A stretch of 64,000 bases of DNA from positions 1-64,000 of the forward strand of contig NZ_JOAN01000026.1 of assembly GCF_000718555.1 (NCBI RefSeq), written 5' to 3'. Position 1 is the first letter of the stretch. Each line of letters starts with the position of its first letter. Origin of the DNA: Micromonospora chokoriensis. Its GTDB lineage: Bacteria > Actinomycetota > Actinomycetes > Mycobacteriales > Micromonosporaceae. Both the position numbers and the translations under genes were made by a program. The notes below the pieces were generated by a model. That model worked only from the letters and a program-made list of their open reading frames with translations. It searched no databases and was not told the DNA's origin. This document shows, in pieces, positions 7,736 through 22,362 of this stretch.

Positions 7736-9301
7736 TCAGGCGGTGAAGCGGCTGCCTTGGCGTCGGGCGAGCAGGTAGCAGCCCGCACCGCTGACGAGCA
7801 GCAGGGCCCCGATGCCGGCGATCAGGTTGATGGGGGAGCCGGTGATGGGCAGCGAACCACCACCGCCGCCTCCACCGCTGCCTTCACCCTCACCGTGGCC
7901 GCCGCCCTGGGCCGCGTTGACCAGGATGACGGCCCTGTCGTTTGCCGGTTTGATGTCGTCCTCGAAGCTGCCGCCGGCGGGGCATTCGCACGGCGCGTTG
8001 ACCCACACCGCACCCCGGGCGTTGGAAATGACCTTGTCGATGCGCAGGCGGAACTTCATGGAGTAGGTCTGACCGGCCACCAGGAGCATCTCCGAGGCGC
8101 ACTGGTAGGTGCGGGTGCCCGGCCGCAGTTGGCAGCTAACGGGGATCTCGACGGCGGTGGTGCCCGGTGGCAGCTCGACGACCGTATGGGTGGCGGCCTC
8201 CCAGTCGGCGTTCGTCTTGTCGAGCGTCGCGGGGCCGTTGTTCCGGAAGCCGACGGTTGCCGTGACGACGCTGCCGGCCCTGCCCTTGAGCGAGGCGCCG
8301 ATCGCGGCGAGGTCGGTGCCGTTCGTGCCGGTGACCTTGATGGTCCACCCGGTGTAGTCGTAGCCCGGACCGACGTCGGTCTGGTCGGCCTGCCGCATCC
8401 GGCTGGGTGCCTCGGCCAGAGTCAGCTTCGGGCCGGTGCCGCGGGTGGCCGCCCGAGCGCCGACTGCTTCCCGCACCCGGGTCAGGTCCTCGAAGTCGGC
8501 AGTGGTCATGAACTGGGCATAGCCGGACTGGTTGGTCGGGGCGTAGGTGTCCTTGGCGAGTTCGAGGTTCAGTGTGGTGGCCAGCCCCGTGCCCACCGGG
8601 ATCTCCTCGTCGAACTGGCAGGAGAGCAGGTGGTCGCCGGAGTAGAGACAGTTGCTGAACCGGTCCTTGGCCCTAATCGAATAGCCGAGGTCGAAGACCG
8701 CGACGAACCCGGTGATGGGCTTGTCGCCGGCGTTGGTCACGGCCAGCGGCACCCTGAACTTCCCGCCCGGCTTGGAGGAGTGCTCGGTGAACGGCCCACC
8801 GGCCAGGTCGACACCCTCACCGACCCGGATCCGGGAGGTGTAGCCGCCCTGCCGCCCGCCGGCCGCCTGGAAGCTGACGGCGACGTCCCCGGAGTCGCCG
8901 AGCTGCGCATCTTCGGTGAGGCCGAGGTGCACCCGCTTGGTCACGTTGCGGTAGATCCCGCTGCCAAGCGGCGGCAGCTCGTGCAGGGCGACGTCGAAGG
9001 GCTCCGCGCAGACGAGAACGCCCGCCTCCGGGGCGGTGCACGTCTGGCCGTCGGCGGGGGCGATGGTGATCTTGTTGACCAGGGAGCGGTAGTCGTACCG
9101 CACCGAGACGTCGGTGAGGACCGTCGGCTCGTCGGCGTACAGGAACATGGAGCGGGTGATCGCCGTCGAGCCGACGGCCAGAGTCGCGTCCTGGAAGTAG
9201 GGCTCGATTGCGGCCGCGGCGACGGCGGGGGTGGCGGAGGCGGCGACCAACGCGCCTGCGGCGCCGAGCCCGGTCAGCCAGCGGATCGAATGCTTGAGCA
9301 T
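7736..9301 (-). CDS. LPXTG-anchored cell-surface protein, paralogue
   Basis: A 521-residue paralogue of the preceding surface protein. It has a near-identical signal peptide (MLKHSIRWLTGLGAAGALVA) and the same C-terminal plan: Gly/Glu/His-rich linker, LPITG, LIAGIGALLLVSGAGCYLL and a basic tail. The central regions align in layout but are diverged, as expected of an old tandem duplication. Additional Cys pairs (CTAPEAGVLVC, CQLRPGTRTYQC, CECPAG) suggest disulfides outside the membrane. ATG 9301 is preceded by GGGAGGA. The two genes have separate upstream regions and may be expressed separately. Both are probably adhesion or wall-structural proteins (inference). Confidence 0.87.
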   Translation of the reverse strand: MLKHSIRWLTGLGAAGALVAASATPAVAAAAIEPYFQDATLAVGSTAITRSMFLYADEPTVLTDVSVRYDYRSLVNKITIAPADGQTCTAPEAGVLVCAEPFDVALHELPPLGSGIYRNVTKRVHLGLTEDAQLGDSGDVAVSFQAAGGRQGGYTSRIRVGEGVDLAGGPFTEHSSKPGGKFRVPLAVTNAGDKPITGFVAVFDLGYSIRAKDRFSNCLYSGDHLLSCQFDEEIPVGTGLATTLNLELAKDTYAPTNQSGYAQFMTTADFEDLTRVREAVGARAATRGTGPKLTLAEAPSRMRQADQTDVGPGYDYTGWTIKVTGTNGTDLAAIGASLKGRAGSVVTATVGFRNNGPATLDKTNADWEAATHTVVELPPGTTAVEIPVSCQLRPGTRTYQCASEMLLVAGQTYSMKFRLRIDKVISNARGAVWVNAPCECPAGGSFEDDIKPANDRAVILVNAAQGGGHGEGEGSGGGGGGGSLPITGSPINLIAGIGALLLVSGAGCYLLARRQGSRFTA

Positions 9302-9448
9302 GGAGGTCCTCCCGTGGGGATACAGGTGGCGCTCGTCCAACCTAGGGAGGTCCTGGTGCTTCCGGTGGCCTTTTCGGATCGATGTTCGTCTAATGAACCG
9401 AACGGCTGAGCAGCTATGTCGCAATGGGCAGCCGATCCTGCGGCCGGG

Positions 9449-9661
9449 TCAGCGGTAGTCGTCCTCGTCCCCGGTGACCACCCGGGCCTGCTCCATCGCG
9501 TCCCAGTCGTCGACCTCCAGGCCGCGGTGCGGCTCGCTGTCGACGTCGTCGGGGCCGGCGACGGTGGCCTGTTCGACCGCGTCCGCCGGGTTCGCCTCGG
9601 GGTCGCGTTCGTCGGACGCGAGGTGGTCGCCGGGGGTGAAGTCCTCGTCGGGCTGACCCAT
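9449..9661 (-). CDS. Small acidic hypothetical protein
   Basis: A 70-residue, very acidic protein (MGQPDEDFTPGDHLASDERD ... VVTGDEDDYR) with no hydrophobic segment, probably unfolded. ATG 9659-9661 on the minus strand follows GGGAGA. I do not recognise the family; Asp/Glu-rich short proteins of this kind are common in actinobacteria. It is divergent from the holin-like gene and upstream of the surface-protein pair, but nothing links them functionally. Confidence 0.6.
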   Translation of the reverse strand: MGQPDEDFTPGDHLASDERDPEANPADAVEQATVAGPDDVDSEPHRGLEVDDWDAMEQARVVTGDEDDYR

Positions 9662-9785
9662 CGTCTCTCCCGGGGGTCTCGGGGCACGGTTCCCACCCAC
9701 CGTACGGGCTCGGCGGGCGCACCGCCCGGAAGCGGAGTAGGCGGAATCAGCCCTCGGTGACGCGACCCGATGCCAGGATGGTGCG

Positions 9786-10169
9786 GTGGGCTTCCTCATC
9801 AGACTGGCGATCACCGCGGTCGCGTTGTGGATAACCACGCTGATCGTGCCCGGGGTCGACGTGCACGGCCGCTCGGGTGGCAACACCGTGCTCACCCTCA
9901 TCGTGGTGGCGCTGATCTTCGGCGTGATCAACGCGGTGCTCAAGCCGGTGATCCGGGTCGTCGGCTGCGTGTTCTACCTGCTGACCCTGGGCCTGTTCGC
10001 GCTGGTGGTCAACGCGTTGCTGTTCCTGCTCACCGACCGGATCGCCCGTGGGCTCGACCTGCCGTTCCAGGTGGACGGTTTCTGGCCGGCGTTCTGGGGA
10101 GCCATCGTGATGACCGTGGTGACCTGGTTGATCAGCGTCATCGTGCCGGACAACCTGGACCGCCGATGA
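9786..10169 (+). CDS. Phage holin family 4-type membrane protein (YvlD-like)
   Basis: A 127-residue protein with four hydrophobic helices. It matches the Phage_holin_4_2/YvlD family: N-terminal FLIRLAITAVALWITTLIVPGV, the conserved LIFGVINAVLKPVI motif and LLTLGLFALVVNALLF. Despite the name, chromosomal members are not phage genes; they are associated with envelope stress in Firmicutes. GTG 9786 is the start. No phage gene lies nearby, so lysis is unlikely. The exact role is unknown. Confidence 0.85.
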   Translation: MGFLIRLAITAVALWITTLIVPGVDVHGRSGGNTVLTLIVVALIFGVINAVLKPVIRVVGCVFYLLTLGLFALVVNALLFLLTDRIARGLDLPFQVDGFWPAFWGAIVMTVVTWLISVIVPDNLDRR

Positions 10170-10305
10170 ACGGCTAGAACCCGGGTCGGTTGTTCCGGTG
10201 CACCTCACCTACGGGATACTTCCGCGCGGAGGACAGCGCGGTCCGGCGCACAAATGAAGAACAGCGGCCAGCACGGCCGAGAGTGGTAAGTAAGGAGCAC
10301 ATCAC

Positions 10306-11331
<1,026 letters not shown>

Positions 11332-11342
11332 CGACGTCCCAC

Positions 11343-11381
11343 CGACGGCCGGCTCCCCCGCACGGGGAGGCCGGCCGTCGT
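11343..11381. terminator. Terminator between fbaA and the LOG gene
   Basis: A GC-rich hairpin, CGACGGCCGGCTCCCC paired with its complement (one bulge), lying between the convergent stop codons and usable from both sides. Confidence 0.8.
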
Positions 11382-11383
11382 CG

Positions 11384-12577
11384 TCAGGAGGTCAGCAGGC
11401 GCACGGCCTCGCGGACGTCGTCGGTCAGGTGGATCGTCGACGACAGGTCACCGAACGGAGACGCGGCCAGCAGCGGGCGCAACAGCGCCTCGACCGGCAA
11501 CTCCTGGGTCCAGTAGGCGCGGTCCAGGAAGATGTAAGCCCCGCTCGCGCCGTCGGTGCCGTAGTAGGTCTTGGTGGCCGCCTGGAACACTTCCTGCACC
11601 GTGCCCGCCCGCCCCGGCGCGAAGACGATGCCACCCCGGGCGAGTCGCAGGATGGTGTCCTCCCGGATCGCGTTCGAGAAGTACTTCGCGATCCGCCCGG
11701 CGAACAGGTTCGCCGGCTCGTGCCCGTACAGCCAGGTCGGGATGGCCAGGCCACCGGCGCGCGCCCAGCCCCGGTCGTCGCCACGTTGCCGGGGCACACC
11801 CGCGTACCGTTCCCGGACCGTCAGCGCCGTGGCCGTGTACCGGTGGTGGTCGGTGAAGTCGGGGGCGGTGGCCAGCAGGTCGATCGCCGCCGTCACGTCG
11901 GTCGCCGGTCGGTCCGCCAGGTAGGCGCCGAGATTCGCGGCCTCCATCACCCCGGGGCCGCCGCCGGTCACCACCAGCCGGTCGGCCCGCGCCAGCTCCC
12001 AACCCAGCACGGCCGCCATCCGGTACGCGGGACTACCGCGCCGCACCGCGTGCCCGCCCATGATGCCCACCACCGACTGCGGCCCGTACGCGGCCAGCCA
12101 GACCCGGGTGGCGTCGGCCAACGCGTTGTCCACGCCGTGGTCGTGCAGCCGCTGACCCAGCGCCTCCTTGACGTCCGGCAGCGCGCCGCCGTGCGCTCGG
12201 TAGTGGTCGTACACCCGGGTGTCGTACATCCCGGTGAACCCGCCCTCGGCGAACCCGGCAGCCAGGTCCTCCGGGGTGTAGAGGTGGGTCGGTTGGGTCG
12301 GGTACGGCAGCCCTGAGAACGGCGGCACCACGTTCGCGCCGCGGCGGACCAGGTCGGCGCCCACGTCCCGGGATGCGAACCGGCACCCGACGAAGAGGGT
12401 GCCGGCGACGTCGATGCCGGTCAGGTCGGGCGCCGGCGCGAGGTCGAGGCGCAGGCCCTGCACGGTCAGCCCGGTCAGCCGACCGGTGGCCAACTGTTGA
12501 TCGAGCTCGGCCCGGGTCTGGATCTCGCCGGGATGCAGGTGCGGCTCGATGACGTCCGCGGGAGGTGGGGTCGGCAC
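11384..12577 (-). CDS. LOG family nucleotide-binding (SLOG) protein
   Basis: A 397-residue protein whose C-terminal two thirds form a Rossmann-like SLOG domain. The phosphate-binding motif is GGGPGVMEAAN and the second motif reads PGRAGTVQE, where LOG phosphoribohydrolases have PGGxGTxxE. The first Gly is replaced by Arg while the catalytic Glu is kept. Canonical LOG enzymes are about 190 residues; here an N-terminal 150-residue extension of unknown fold precedes the domain. A cytokinin-riboside-monophosphate hydrolase-like or other nucleotide-cleaving role is possible but not demonstrable. The gene is convergent with fbaA and divergent from DUF3151. Confidence 0.82.
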   Translation of the reverse strand: MPTPPPADVIEPHLHPGEIQTRAELDQQLATGRLTGLTVQGLRLDLAPAPDLTGIDVAGTLFVGCRFASRDVGADLVRRGANVVPPFSGLPYPTQPTHLYTPEDLAAGFAEGGFTGMYDTRVYDHYRAHGGALPDVKEALGQRLHDHGVDNALADATRVWLAAYGPQSVVGIMGGHAVRRGSPAYRMAAVLGWELARADRLVVTGGGPGVMEAANLGAYLADRPATDVTAAIDLLATAPDFTDHHRYTATALTVRERYAGVPRQRGDDRGWARAGGLAIPTWLYGHEPANLFAGRIAKYFSNAIREDTILRLARGGIVFAPGRAGTVQEVFQAATKTYYGTDGASGAYIFLDRAYWTQELPVEALLRPLLAASPFGDLSSTIHLTDDVREAVRLLTS

Positions 12578-12635
12578 CGGGCCATCCTGCCCGTCCGCCG
12601 GGGCCGGTCAAACCTCGGCCCGGGGCTGAGACCGA

Positions 12636-12669
12636 CAGGAGCCCGGTGGTCGTGGCCACCGGGCTCCTG
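12636..12669. other. Strong 14-bp hairpin in a divergent intergenic region
   Basis: CAGGAGCCCGGTGG (12636-12649) pairs perfectly with 12656-12669 around a 6-nt loop. It has the look of a terminator but lies between two divergent genes, where no terminator is needed, so it may end an unseen small RNA or act in the leader of one gene. The rest of 12578-12826 shows nothing else I can name. Confidence 0.6.
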
Positions 12670-12826
12670 CATAACCGGTTCCTGGGGAGGCTCCGGACCA
12701 TTAGTTGTAGTGGAAAACACCAGGCAGCGGCATAGGCCGCAGGCGTGATGAACTCCTCAGCCGTTCAGCGGGACGCGTCGGCCGACCCGCTCGCGTGTCG
12801 CACTGTCCAGCGGGTTGAATGGGGCG

Positions 12827-13255
12827 ATGCAGAACCTTTTGCCAGAGCCACCGGCCACCCGCCTGCCCGTGAACGAGGAGGCCGACGCCGCCCTGGCTGC
12901 CGCCAACGAGGCCGGCACCGATGAGGCGTACGCCAACGTGGCGGCCGGCTTCCCGACCTACAGTGCTGCCTGGGCGGAGCTCGCGGCCCGGGCGTTCGCC
13001 CAGGGCCAGGTGGTGGCGGCGTACGCGTACGCCCGCACCGGCTACCACCGGGGCCTCGACCAGCTGCGCCGCAGTGGTTGGAAGGGACACGGCCCGGTGC
13101 CGTGGTCGCACGAGCCCAACCGGGGCTTCCTCCGCTGCCTGTACGTGCTGTCCCGCGCTGCCGACGAGATCGGCGAGGCCGACGAGGCGGCCCGCTGTGC
13201 CCAGTTCCTGCGCGACTGCGACCCGGAAGCGGCGGACGCGCTGGCGAGCAACTGA
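12827..13255 (+). CDS. DUF3151 domain-containing protein
   Basis: A 142-residue actinobacterial protein of unknown function, beginning MQNLLPEPPATRLP. It is predicted to be an all-helical TPR-like domain: ANEAGTDEAYANVAAGFPTY, WAELAARAFAQGQVVAAYAYARTGYHRGLDQLRRSGWKG and FLRCLYVLSRAADEIGE. ATG 12827 is chosen over the TTG at 12815 because the family starts at this Met. DUF3151 genes occur between fba and purA in many actinobacteria, as here. The conserved WKGHGPVPWSHEPNRGFLR block is highly family-specific. Confidence 0.88.
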   Translation: MQNLLPEPPATRLPVNEEADAALAAANEAGTDEAYANVAAGFPTYSAAWAELAARAFAQGQVVAAYAYARTGYHRGLDQLRRSGWKGHGPVPWSHEPNRGFLRCLYVLSRAADEIGEADEAARCAQFLRDCDPEAADALASN

Positions 13256-18121
<4,866 letters not shown>

Positions 18122-18152
18122 CCCCGGGCCCCGCCCAGGCGGCCTCACTCCG

Positions 18153-18211
18153 GTGATCATGGGGTTGACGAGGTATTCGATCTACAAAAATCCCGTTAAC
18201 CCCATGATCAC
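18153..18211. repeat. TGATCATG hairpin, copy A
   Basis: GTGATCATGGGGTT (18153-18166) pairs perfectly with 18198-18211, and the stem continues imperfectly inwards. It lies just after purA and shares the TGATCATGrGGTTGACGAG arm with the copy at 19212. It could also serve as the purA terminator, though no T-run follows. Confidence 0.8.
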
Positions 18212-18228
18212 TGAGATGGCGGGTGTCG

Positions 18229-18249
18229 CTGTCCACAGGGTTATCCACA
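18229..18249 (+). other. Pair of DnaA-box-like nonamers
   Basis: CTGTCCACA (18229-18237) and TTATCCACA (18241-18249) lie 12 bp apart on the same strand, one match being the exact canonical DnaA box. They lie upstream of the AbiEi/DUF559-type gene. Two boxes are far too few for an origin. Confidence 0.5.
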
Positions 18250-18289
18250 GGGCTGGTGGTTGGTTGGCGGAGCAGCCAGCGTGGGCTAG

Positions 18290-19219
18290 GTGGATCGCGC
18301 AGAGCTTGTTCGCTCGATTGCTGCCGTGCAGGATGGCCTGATCACCCGAGTGCAGGCGCTGAGAGCCGGCTTCAGCCGAAATGACATCGATCATCTGGTG
18401 GCTGTACGCCGTTGGCGGCCACTTGCTCGAGCGGTCTATCTGACGCGCGACCCGTACGGTGAACCACCTGCTCGTCGGTGTCGCATTCGTGCCGCCGTGC
18501 TCTCGCTGGGCCCGGCGGCTCACGCGGTGTTCGGCACTGCGGCTGAGCTGTACGGCATCGCCGGACTGCCGCCTCGGGACGAGATCCACGTGGCGATGCC
18601 GGGCAGGGCGGCAAAGCTGGCGCGGGTGTCGGACCCCGCGATCGTGCTACACCAGCTCGAACACCCTCTGGGCACGGTGGTGCAGGTGAACGGGATCGCG
18701 GCTACGGGGCCACGGCTGACCGTCTCCGAAATCATCTTGCGAGAGCGCCGGTACGCGGCGGTCTCGGTGCTCGATTCCGCCCTCAATCGAGGGCTGCTCA
18801 CACCCGAATGCCTAGCAACCATTCCGGCGCTGATTCGAGGTCGACGCGGCGCGGTTGCAGCACGCGGTTACGTCGCTGAGGCGGATGGCCGAGCACAGTC
18901 GCCACTGGAGACCCGCTCTCGACTGCGCTGCGTTGATGGGGGAGTTCCGCCAGACGCGCTACAGCTGGAAGTGCGCGACAACGACGGCTATCTGCTCGGC
19001 ATCGGCGACCTGGGTTGGCGTGGCCCAAGGCTGATCGCCGAAGCGGACGGCCGAGACGTGCACGGCACCCCGGAGGCCGTCTACGCCGACCGCCGTCGCC
19101 AGAACCGCCTGGTCAACGCCGGCTGGACCATCCTGCGTTTCACCTGGCAGGACACCCTTCACCCCACCTACATCCCCCACACAGTCCGTCAAGCGATCGC
19201 AACCCTTCGTGCCTGTTGA
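18290..19219 (+). CDS. AbiEi-like / DUF559 (Vsr-fold) domain protein
   Basis: A 309-residue protein of the actinobacterial type with an N-terminal winged helix like AbiEi antitoxins: VQDGLITRVQALRAGFSRNDIDHLV, then RRWRPLARAVYLT. A C-terminal DUF559 endonuclease-like domain follows, with SPLETRSRLRC, a GDLGWRGPRLIAEADGRDVHG strand carrying the Glu/Asp-type acidic residues, DRRRQNRLVNAGWTILRFTWQD and a final helix. No partner toxin gene is adjacent. The GTG start at 18290 has a poor ribosome binding site. The gene is bracketed by two related hairpins, suggesting it arrived as a single-gene cassette. Its real activity is unknown. Confidence 0.75.
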   Translation: MDRAELVRSIAAVQDGLITRVQALRAGFSRNDIDHLVAVRRWRPLARAVYLTRDPYGEPPARRCRIRAAVLSLGPAAHAVFGTAAELYGIAGLPPRDEIHVAMPGRAAKLARVSDPAIVLHQLEHPLGTVVQVNGIAATGPRLTVSEIILRERRYAAVSVLDSALNRGLLTPECLATIPALIRGRRGAVAARGYVAEADGRAQSPLETRSRLRCVDGGVPPDALQLEVRDNDGYLLGIGDLGWRGPRLIAEADGRDVHGTPEAVYADRRRQNRLVNAGWTILRFTWQDTLHPTYIPHTVRQAIATLRAC

Positions 19220-19278
19220 TCATGAGGTTGACGAGCCAGTGGATCACTAGATGGCCCGCCAACTTCATGATCAACAGG
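19212..19278. repeat. TGATCATG hairpin, copy B
   Basis: CCTGTTGATCATGAGGTTG (19212-19230) pairs with 19260-19278 with one wobble. It lies between the AbiEi-like gene and purD. Confidence 0.85.
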
Positions 19279-19308
19279 GGGATACGGGGGGGACAGTAGG
19301 ATCTGGGT

Positions 19309-20559
19309 GTGCGGGTTCTTTTGGTGGGTGGTGGCGGGCGGGAGCATGCGCTTGCGCTTGGGCTGGCGGGCGACTCGGGGGTTTCGGCGCTTGTCGCCGC
19401 GCCGGGCAACCCGGGGATCGCCTCGGTGGCTGAGTTGCGGGCCGTTAGCGCGTCCGATCCGGCCTCGGTGGCGGCGTTGGCTGTGGAGACTGCGGCTGAC
19501 CTGGTGGTGATCGGGCCGGAGGCGCCGCTGGTCGCCGGGGTCGCCGACGCGGTACGCGCCAAGGGCATCGCCGTCTTCGGTCCATCCGGCGCGGCCGCGC
19601 AGCTGGAGGGTTCCAAGGCGTTCGCCAAGGACGTGATGACCGCCGCCGGCGTGCCGACCGCTCGGGCGTACGTCTGCACGGACGAGGAGAGCACCGCTCG
19701 GGCGCTGGACGAGTTCGGCGCACCGTACGTGGTGAAGGACGACGGCCTCGCCGCCGGCAAGGGCGTGGTGGTGACCGACGACCGGTCCGCCGCGTTGGCG
19801 CACGCCGCTGAATGTGGACGGGTCGTGGTCGAGGAGTTCCTCGACGGCCCGGAGGTCAGCCTCTTCGTGGTGACCGACGGCGAGGCGGCGCTGCCGCTGT
19901 TGCCGGCACAGGACTTCAAGCGGCTCGGCGACGGCGACACCGGGCCGAACACCGGCGGCATGGGGGCGTACGCGCCGCTGGACTGGGCGCCATCCGGCCT
20001 GGTCGACGACGTCATGCGTGATGTTGTCCACCCGACGCTCGCGGAGATGCGTCGCCGGGGCACTCCGTTCGCCGGTCTGCTCTACGTGGGGCTCGCGATC
20101 ACCGCTGCCGGCCCTCGGGTGATCGAGTTCAACGCGCGCTTCGGTGACCCGGAGACCCAGGTGGTGCTCGCGTTGCTGGAGACTCCGCTGGGTGGGCTGC
20201 TGCACGCGGCGGCCACCGGCACGTTGGCCGAGCACCCGCCGCTGCGGTGGCGGGACGGCAGCGCCGTGACCGTGGTGCTCGCCGCGCAGGGCTACCCGGT
20301 CGCGCCGCGCACCGACGACGTGATCACCGGCGCGGACCGTCCGGGCATCATCCACGCGGGCACCGCCCGCCGGGCCAGCGACGGCGCGTTGCTCTCCGCC
20401 GGCGGCCGGGTCCTCTGCGGTACGGCCACCGGCTCCGACCTTGCGGCTGCGCGGGATGCCGCGTACGCGCTGGTGGGCGGGGTGGAGTTGGCCGGTTCGC
20501 AGCACCGCACCGACATCGCCGCCGCCGCGATCGACGGCCGGATCACGATCCCGGGCTGA
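19309..20559 (+). CDS. purD: Phosphoribosylamine-glycine ligase (GAR synthetase)
   Basis: ATP-grasp enzyme making glycinamide ribonucleotide, step 2 of purine synthesis. It is 416 residues long, normal for the family. Visible motifs are the N-terminal [13 protein letters not shown], the ATP-grasp block [47 protein letters not shown] and the Mg-binding [15 protein letters not shown] 19309 is the family-consistent start, close behind hairpin B. Other purine genes are spread over the next 33 kb rather than in one operon. Confidence 0.97.
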   Translation: MRVLLVGGGGREHALALGLAGDSGVSALVAAPGNPGIASVAELRAVSASDPASVAALAVETAADLVVIGPEAPLVAGVADAVRAKGIAVFGPSGAAAQLEGSKAFAKDVMTAAGVPTARAYVCTDEESTARALDEFGAPYVVKDDGLAAGKGVVVTDDRSAALAHAAECGRVVVEEFLDGPEVSLFVVTDGEAALPLLPAQDFKRLGDGDTGPNTGGMGAYAPLDWAPSGLVDDVMRDVVHPTLAEMRRRGTPFAGLLYVGLAITAAGPRVIEFNARFGDPETQVVLALLETPLGGLLHAAATGTLAEHPPLRWRDGSAVTVVLAAQGYPVAPRTDDVITGADRPGIIHAGTARRASDGALLSAGGRVLCGTATGSDLAAARDAAYALVGGVELAGSQHRTDIAAAAIDGRITIPG

Positions 20560-20601
20560 GCGTTGCCGGGCCGAGCGTTGCCCGGCTGAACGCTGGGCCG
20601 G

Positions 20602-22164
20602 TCAGCCGTAGTAGCGGCGCAGTTCGCGGGTTAGCACCTTGCCGGTGGCGTTGCGGGGCAGGTACTTCACGAAGATCACGTCTCGGGGGACGCTGAATCG
20701 GGCCAGGTAGTGCCGGACGAATTCGCGTACTGCCTCGGGGTCGAGTGTCTCGTCGGGGTGCAGGGCGAGGAACGCGGACAGGCGTTGACCCCACTCGGCG
20801 TCGGGCACGCCGATCACTGCTGCTTCGCGGACCTGTGGCAGCTGCGCGAGTAGATCCTCTACCTCGGAGGGGAAGACGTTCTCGCCGCCAGAGACGATCA
20901 TGTCGTCGGCCCGGCCGTCGACGAAGAGCAGCCCGTCGGCGTTGAGCCGGCCGAGGTCACCGGTGTCGAGCAGGCCGTCGCGAGTTTCCCGGCTGGCGCC
21001 GGAGGTGTAGCCCTCGAAGAGCATCTCGTTGCCGACGAAGATCCGCCCGACCCGCCCTTCCGAGACCGGCTGGCCGTCGTCGTCGAGCATCTCCAGGCGG
21101 GTGCCGTGCGGCGGACGACCAGCGGTGGTGGGTGCCTGACGCAGGTCCTGCGGGCTGGCGATGGAGGCCCAGGAGACCTCGGTGGACCCGTAGAGGTTGT
21201 AGAGGACGTCCCCGTAGGCGTCCATGAATGCCGGCGCCAGCCCGCCGGGCAGGGCCGAACCACTCACCGCGACGACCTTGAGCGGGGGACGCGGGTCTGG
21301 TGGGGGCACCTCCAGTAGCCGCTGCACCATTACCGGTACGGCGAAGAGCGCGTCGCAGCGGTGCGCCGTCAGGGCGGCGAGCGTGGCGGCCGGGTCGAAG
21401 CGGCGCTGCAGCACGATGGTGGCCCGCAGTGCCAGGCAGACCTGGAGGGCGGCGAATCCCCAGGTGTGGAAGATCGGCGCGGCGATCATCACCCGGTCCC
21501 GGGCGTGCAGGGGGATGCGGTCGATGATGGACACCAACGGGCCGAAGCCGCTGGGCGTCGGCCGGCGGGCACCCTTGGGCGTACCGGTGGTGCCGGAGGT
21601 GAGCACGATGATCCGGCCGTCGCGCTCCGGCGGGTGCAGGTCGCCTGGCAGCGCCCCGGCCACCAACTCTTCGCGAGAGCGCTCGTCGAGCCGGGTCAGC
21701 TCGGCAGGAAGGCTGAGGACCCGGTCGGCGAACTCGTCGTCGTGTACGAGTAGCCGTAGCCGCTGCTCATCGGCGACGGTGCCCAGTTGGGCGGCGGAGA
21801 GCCCGGTGTTGACCAGGACCGCGTCGACGCCGAGCAGGGTGGCGGCGACGATCGTCTCGACCAGCCCGTGGTGGTTGCGGCAGAGCACGCCGATCCGGTC
21901 GCCGGCCTGGACGCCGAGCTTGGCACGCATCGATCGGGCCATCCGTTCGGCCCGGTCGAGCAGCTCGCCGTAGGTCAGCTCGACGCCGTTCTCATCGATG
22001 ACGGCTGGGCGGCCGGGATCCCGGGCGGCTGCTTGGCGTAGCTCGCCTGCCAAGCTCCATCCCCACGTCCGCAACGCGTTGAGCTGCGAGGCGACCCGGA
22101 CCGGGCTGCCGGGGGTGAGTAGCCCGCGACGGGTCAGCGTGGTGACGATGAACGGCAGGTCCAT
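20602..22164 (-). CDS. Acyl-CoA synthetase (fatty-acid-CoA ligase, FadD-type)
   Basis: A 520-residue ANL-superfamily enzyme that adenylates a carboxylic acid and passes it to CoA. Motifs: LTSGTTGTPKGARR (ATP loop, A3), YGSTEVS (A5), DGLLDTGDLGRLNADGLLFVDGRADDMIVSGG (A7-A8 hinge) and the C-terminal catalytic Lys in PRNATGKVLTRELR. ATG 22164 is chosen because GAGGAGG precedes it at 8 nt; ATG 22218 would add 18 residues. It is the last gene of an SCP2/acyl-CoA dehydrogenase/ligase set facing away from a TetR regulator. The substrate chain length cannot be told. Confidence 0.92.
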   Translation of the reverse strand: MDLPFIVTTLTRRGLLTPGSPVRVASQLNALRTWGWSLAGELRQAAARDPGRPAVIDENGVELTYGELLDRAERMARSMRAKLGVQAGDRIGVLCRNHHGLVETIVAATLLGVDAVLVNTGLSAAQLGTVADEQRLRLLVHDDEFADRVLSLPAELTRLDERSREELVAGALPGDLHPPERDGRIIVLTSGTTGTPKGARRPTPSGFGPLVSIIDRIPLHARDRVMIAAPIFHTWGFAALQVCLALRATIVLQRRFDPAATLAALTAHRCDALFAVPVMVQRLLEVPPPDPRPPLKVVAVSGSALPGGLAPAFMDAYGDVLYNLYGSTEVSWASIASPQDLRQAPTTAGRPPHGTRLEMLDDDGQPVSEGRVGRIFVGNEMLFEGYTSGASRETRDGLLDTGDLGRLNADGLLFVDGRADDMIVSGGENVFPSEVEDLLAQLPQVREAAVIGVPDAEWGQRLSAFLALHPDETLDPEAVREFVRHYLARFSVPRDVIFVKYLPRNATGKVLTRELRRYYG

Positions 22165-22322
22165 GCCGCAGACCTCCTCGGGGTGGTGCGCGGACGGGGC
22201 GACCGGCTCCCCGTCCATCAGGGCGTCTTCCCTTGATCATGCACTGGGTGCGGCTGGTGGCCCAGTCGGCGTCGGCGCGGGGTGACAAAGACGGCACGGA
22301 TCGTGGAATTCGGCGGACCCGT

Positions 22323-22351
22323 GGCCCGGCTCCGCCGAGGCGGGCCGGGCC
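22323..22351 (-). terminator. GC-rich hairpin after the acyl-CoA dehydrogenase
   Basis: GGCCCGGC-TCCGC pairs with GCG-GGCCGGGCC just beyond the stop of the dehydrogenase gene on the minus strand. This may uncouple the ligase gene downstream. Confidence 0.55.
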
Positions 22352-22362
22352 AGACCGAAGAG

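Noticed and set aside
9786..10169. Prophage remnant because of the holin-like gene
   Set aside because: The family is chromosomal in many bacteria, and no phage gene is near it.
18229..18249. Possible replication origin
   Set aside because: Only two DnaA-like sites and no dnaA/dnaN/parB genes nearby.
18290..19219. Complete AbiE toxin-antitoxin pair
   Set aside because: No AbiEii nucleotidyltransferase gene is adjacent; the downstream gene is purD.
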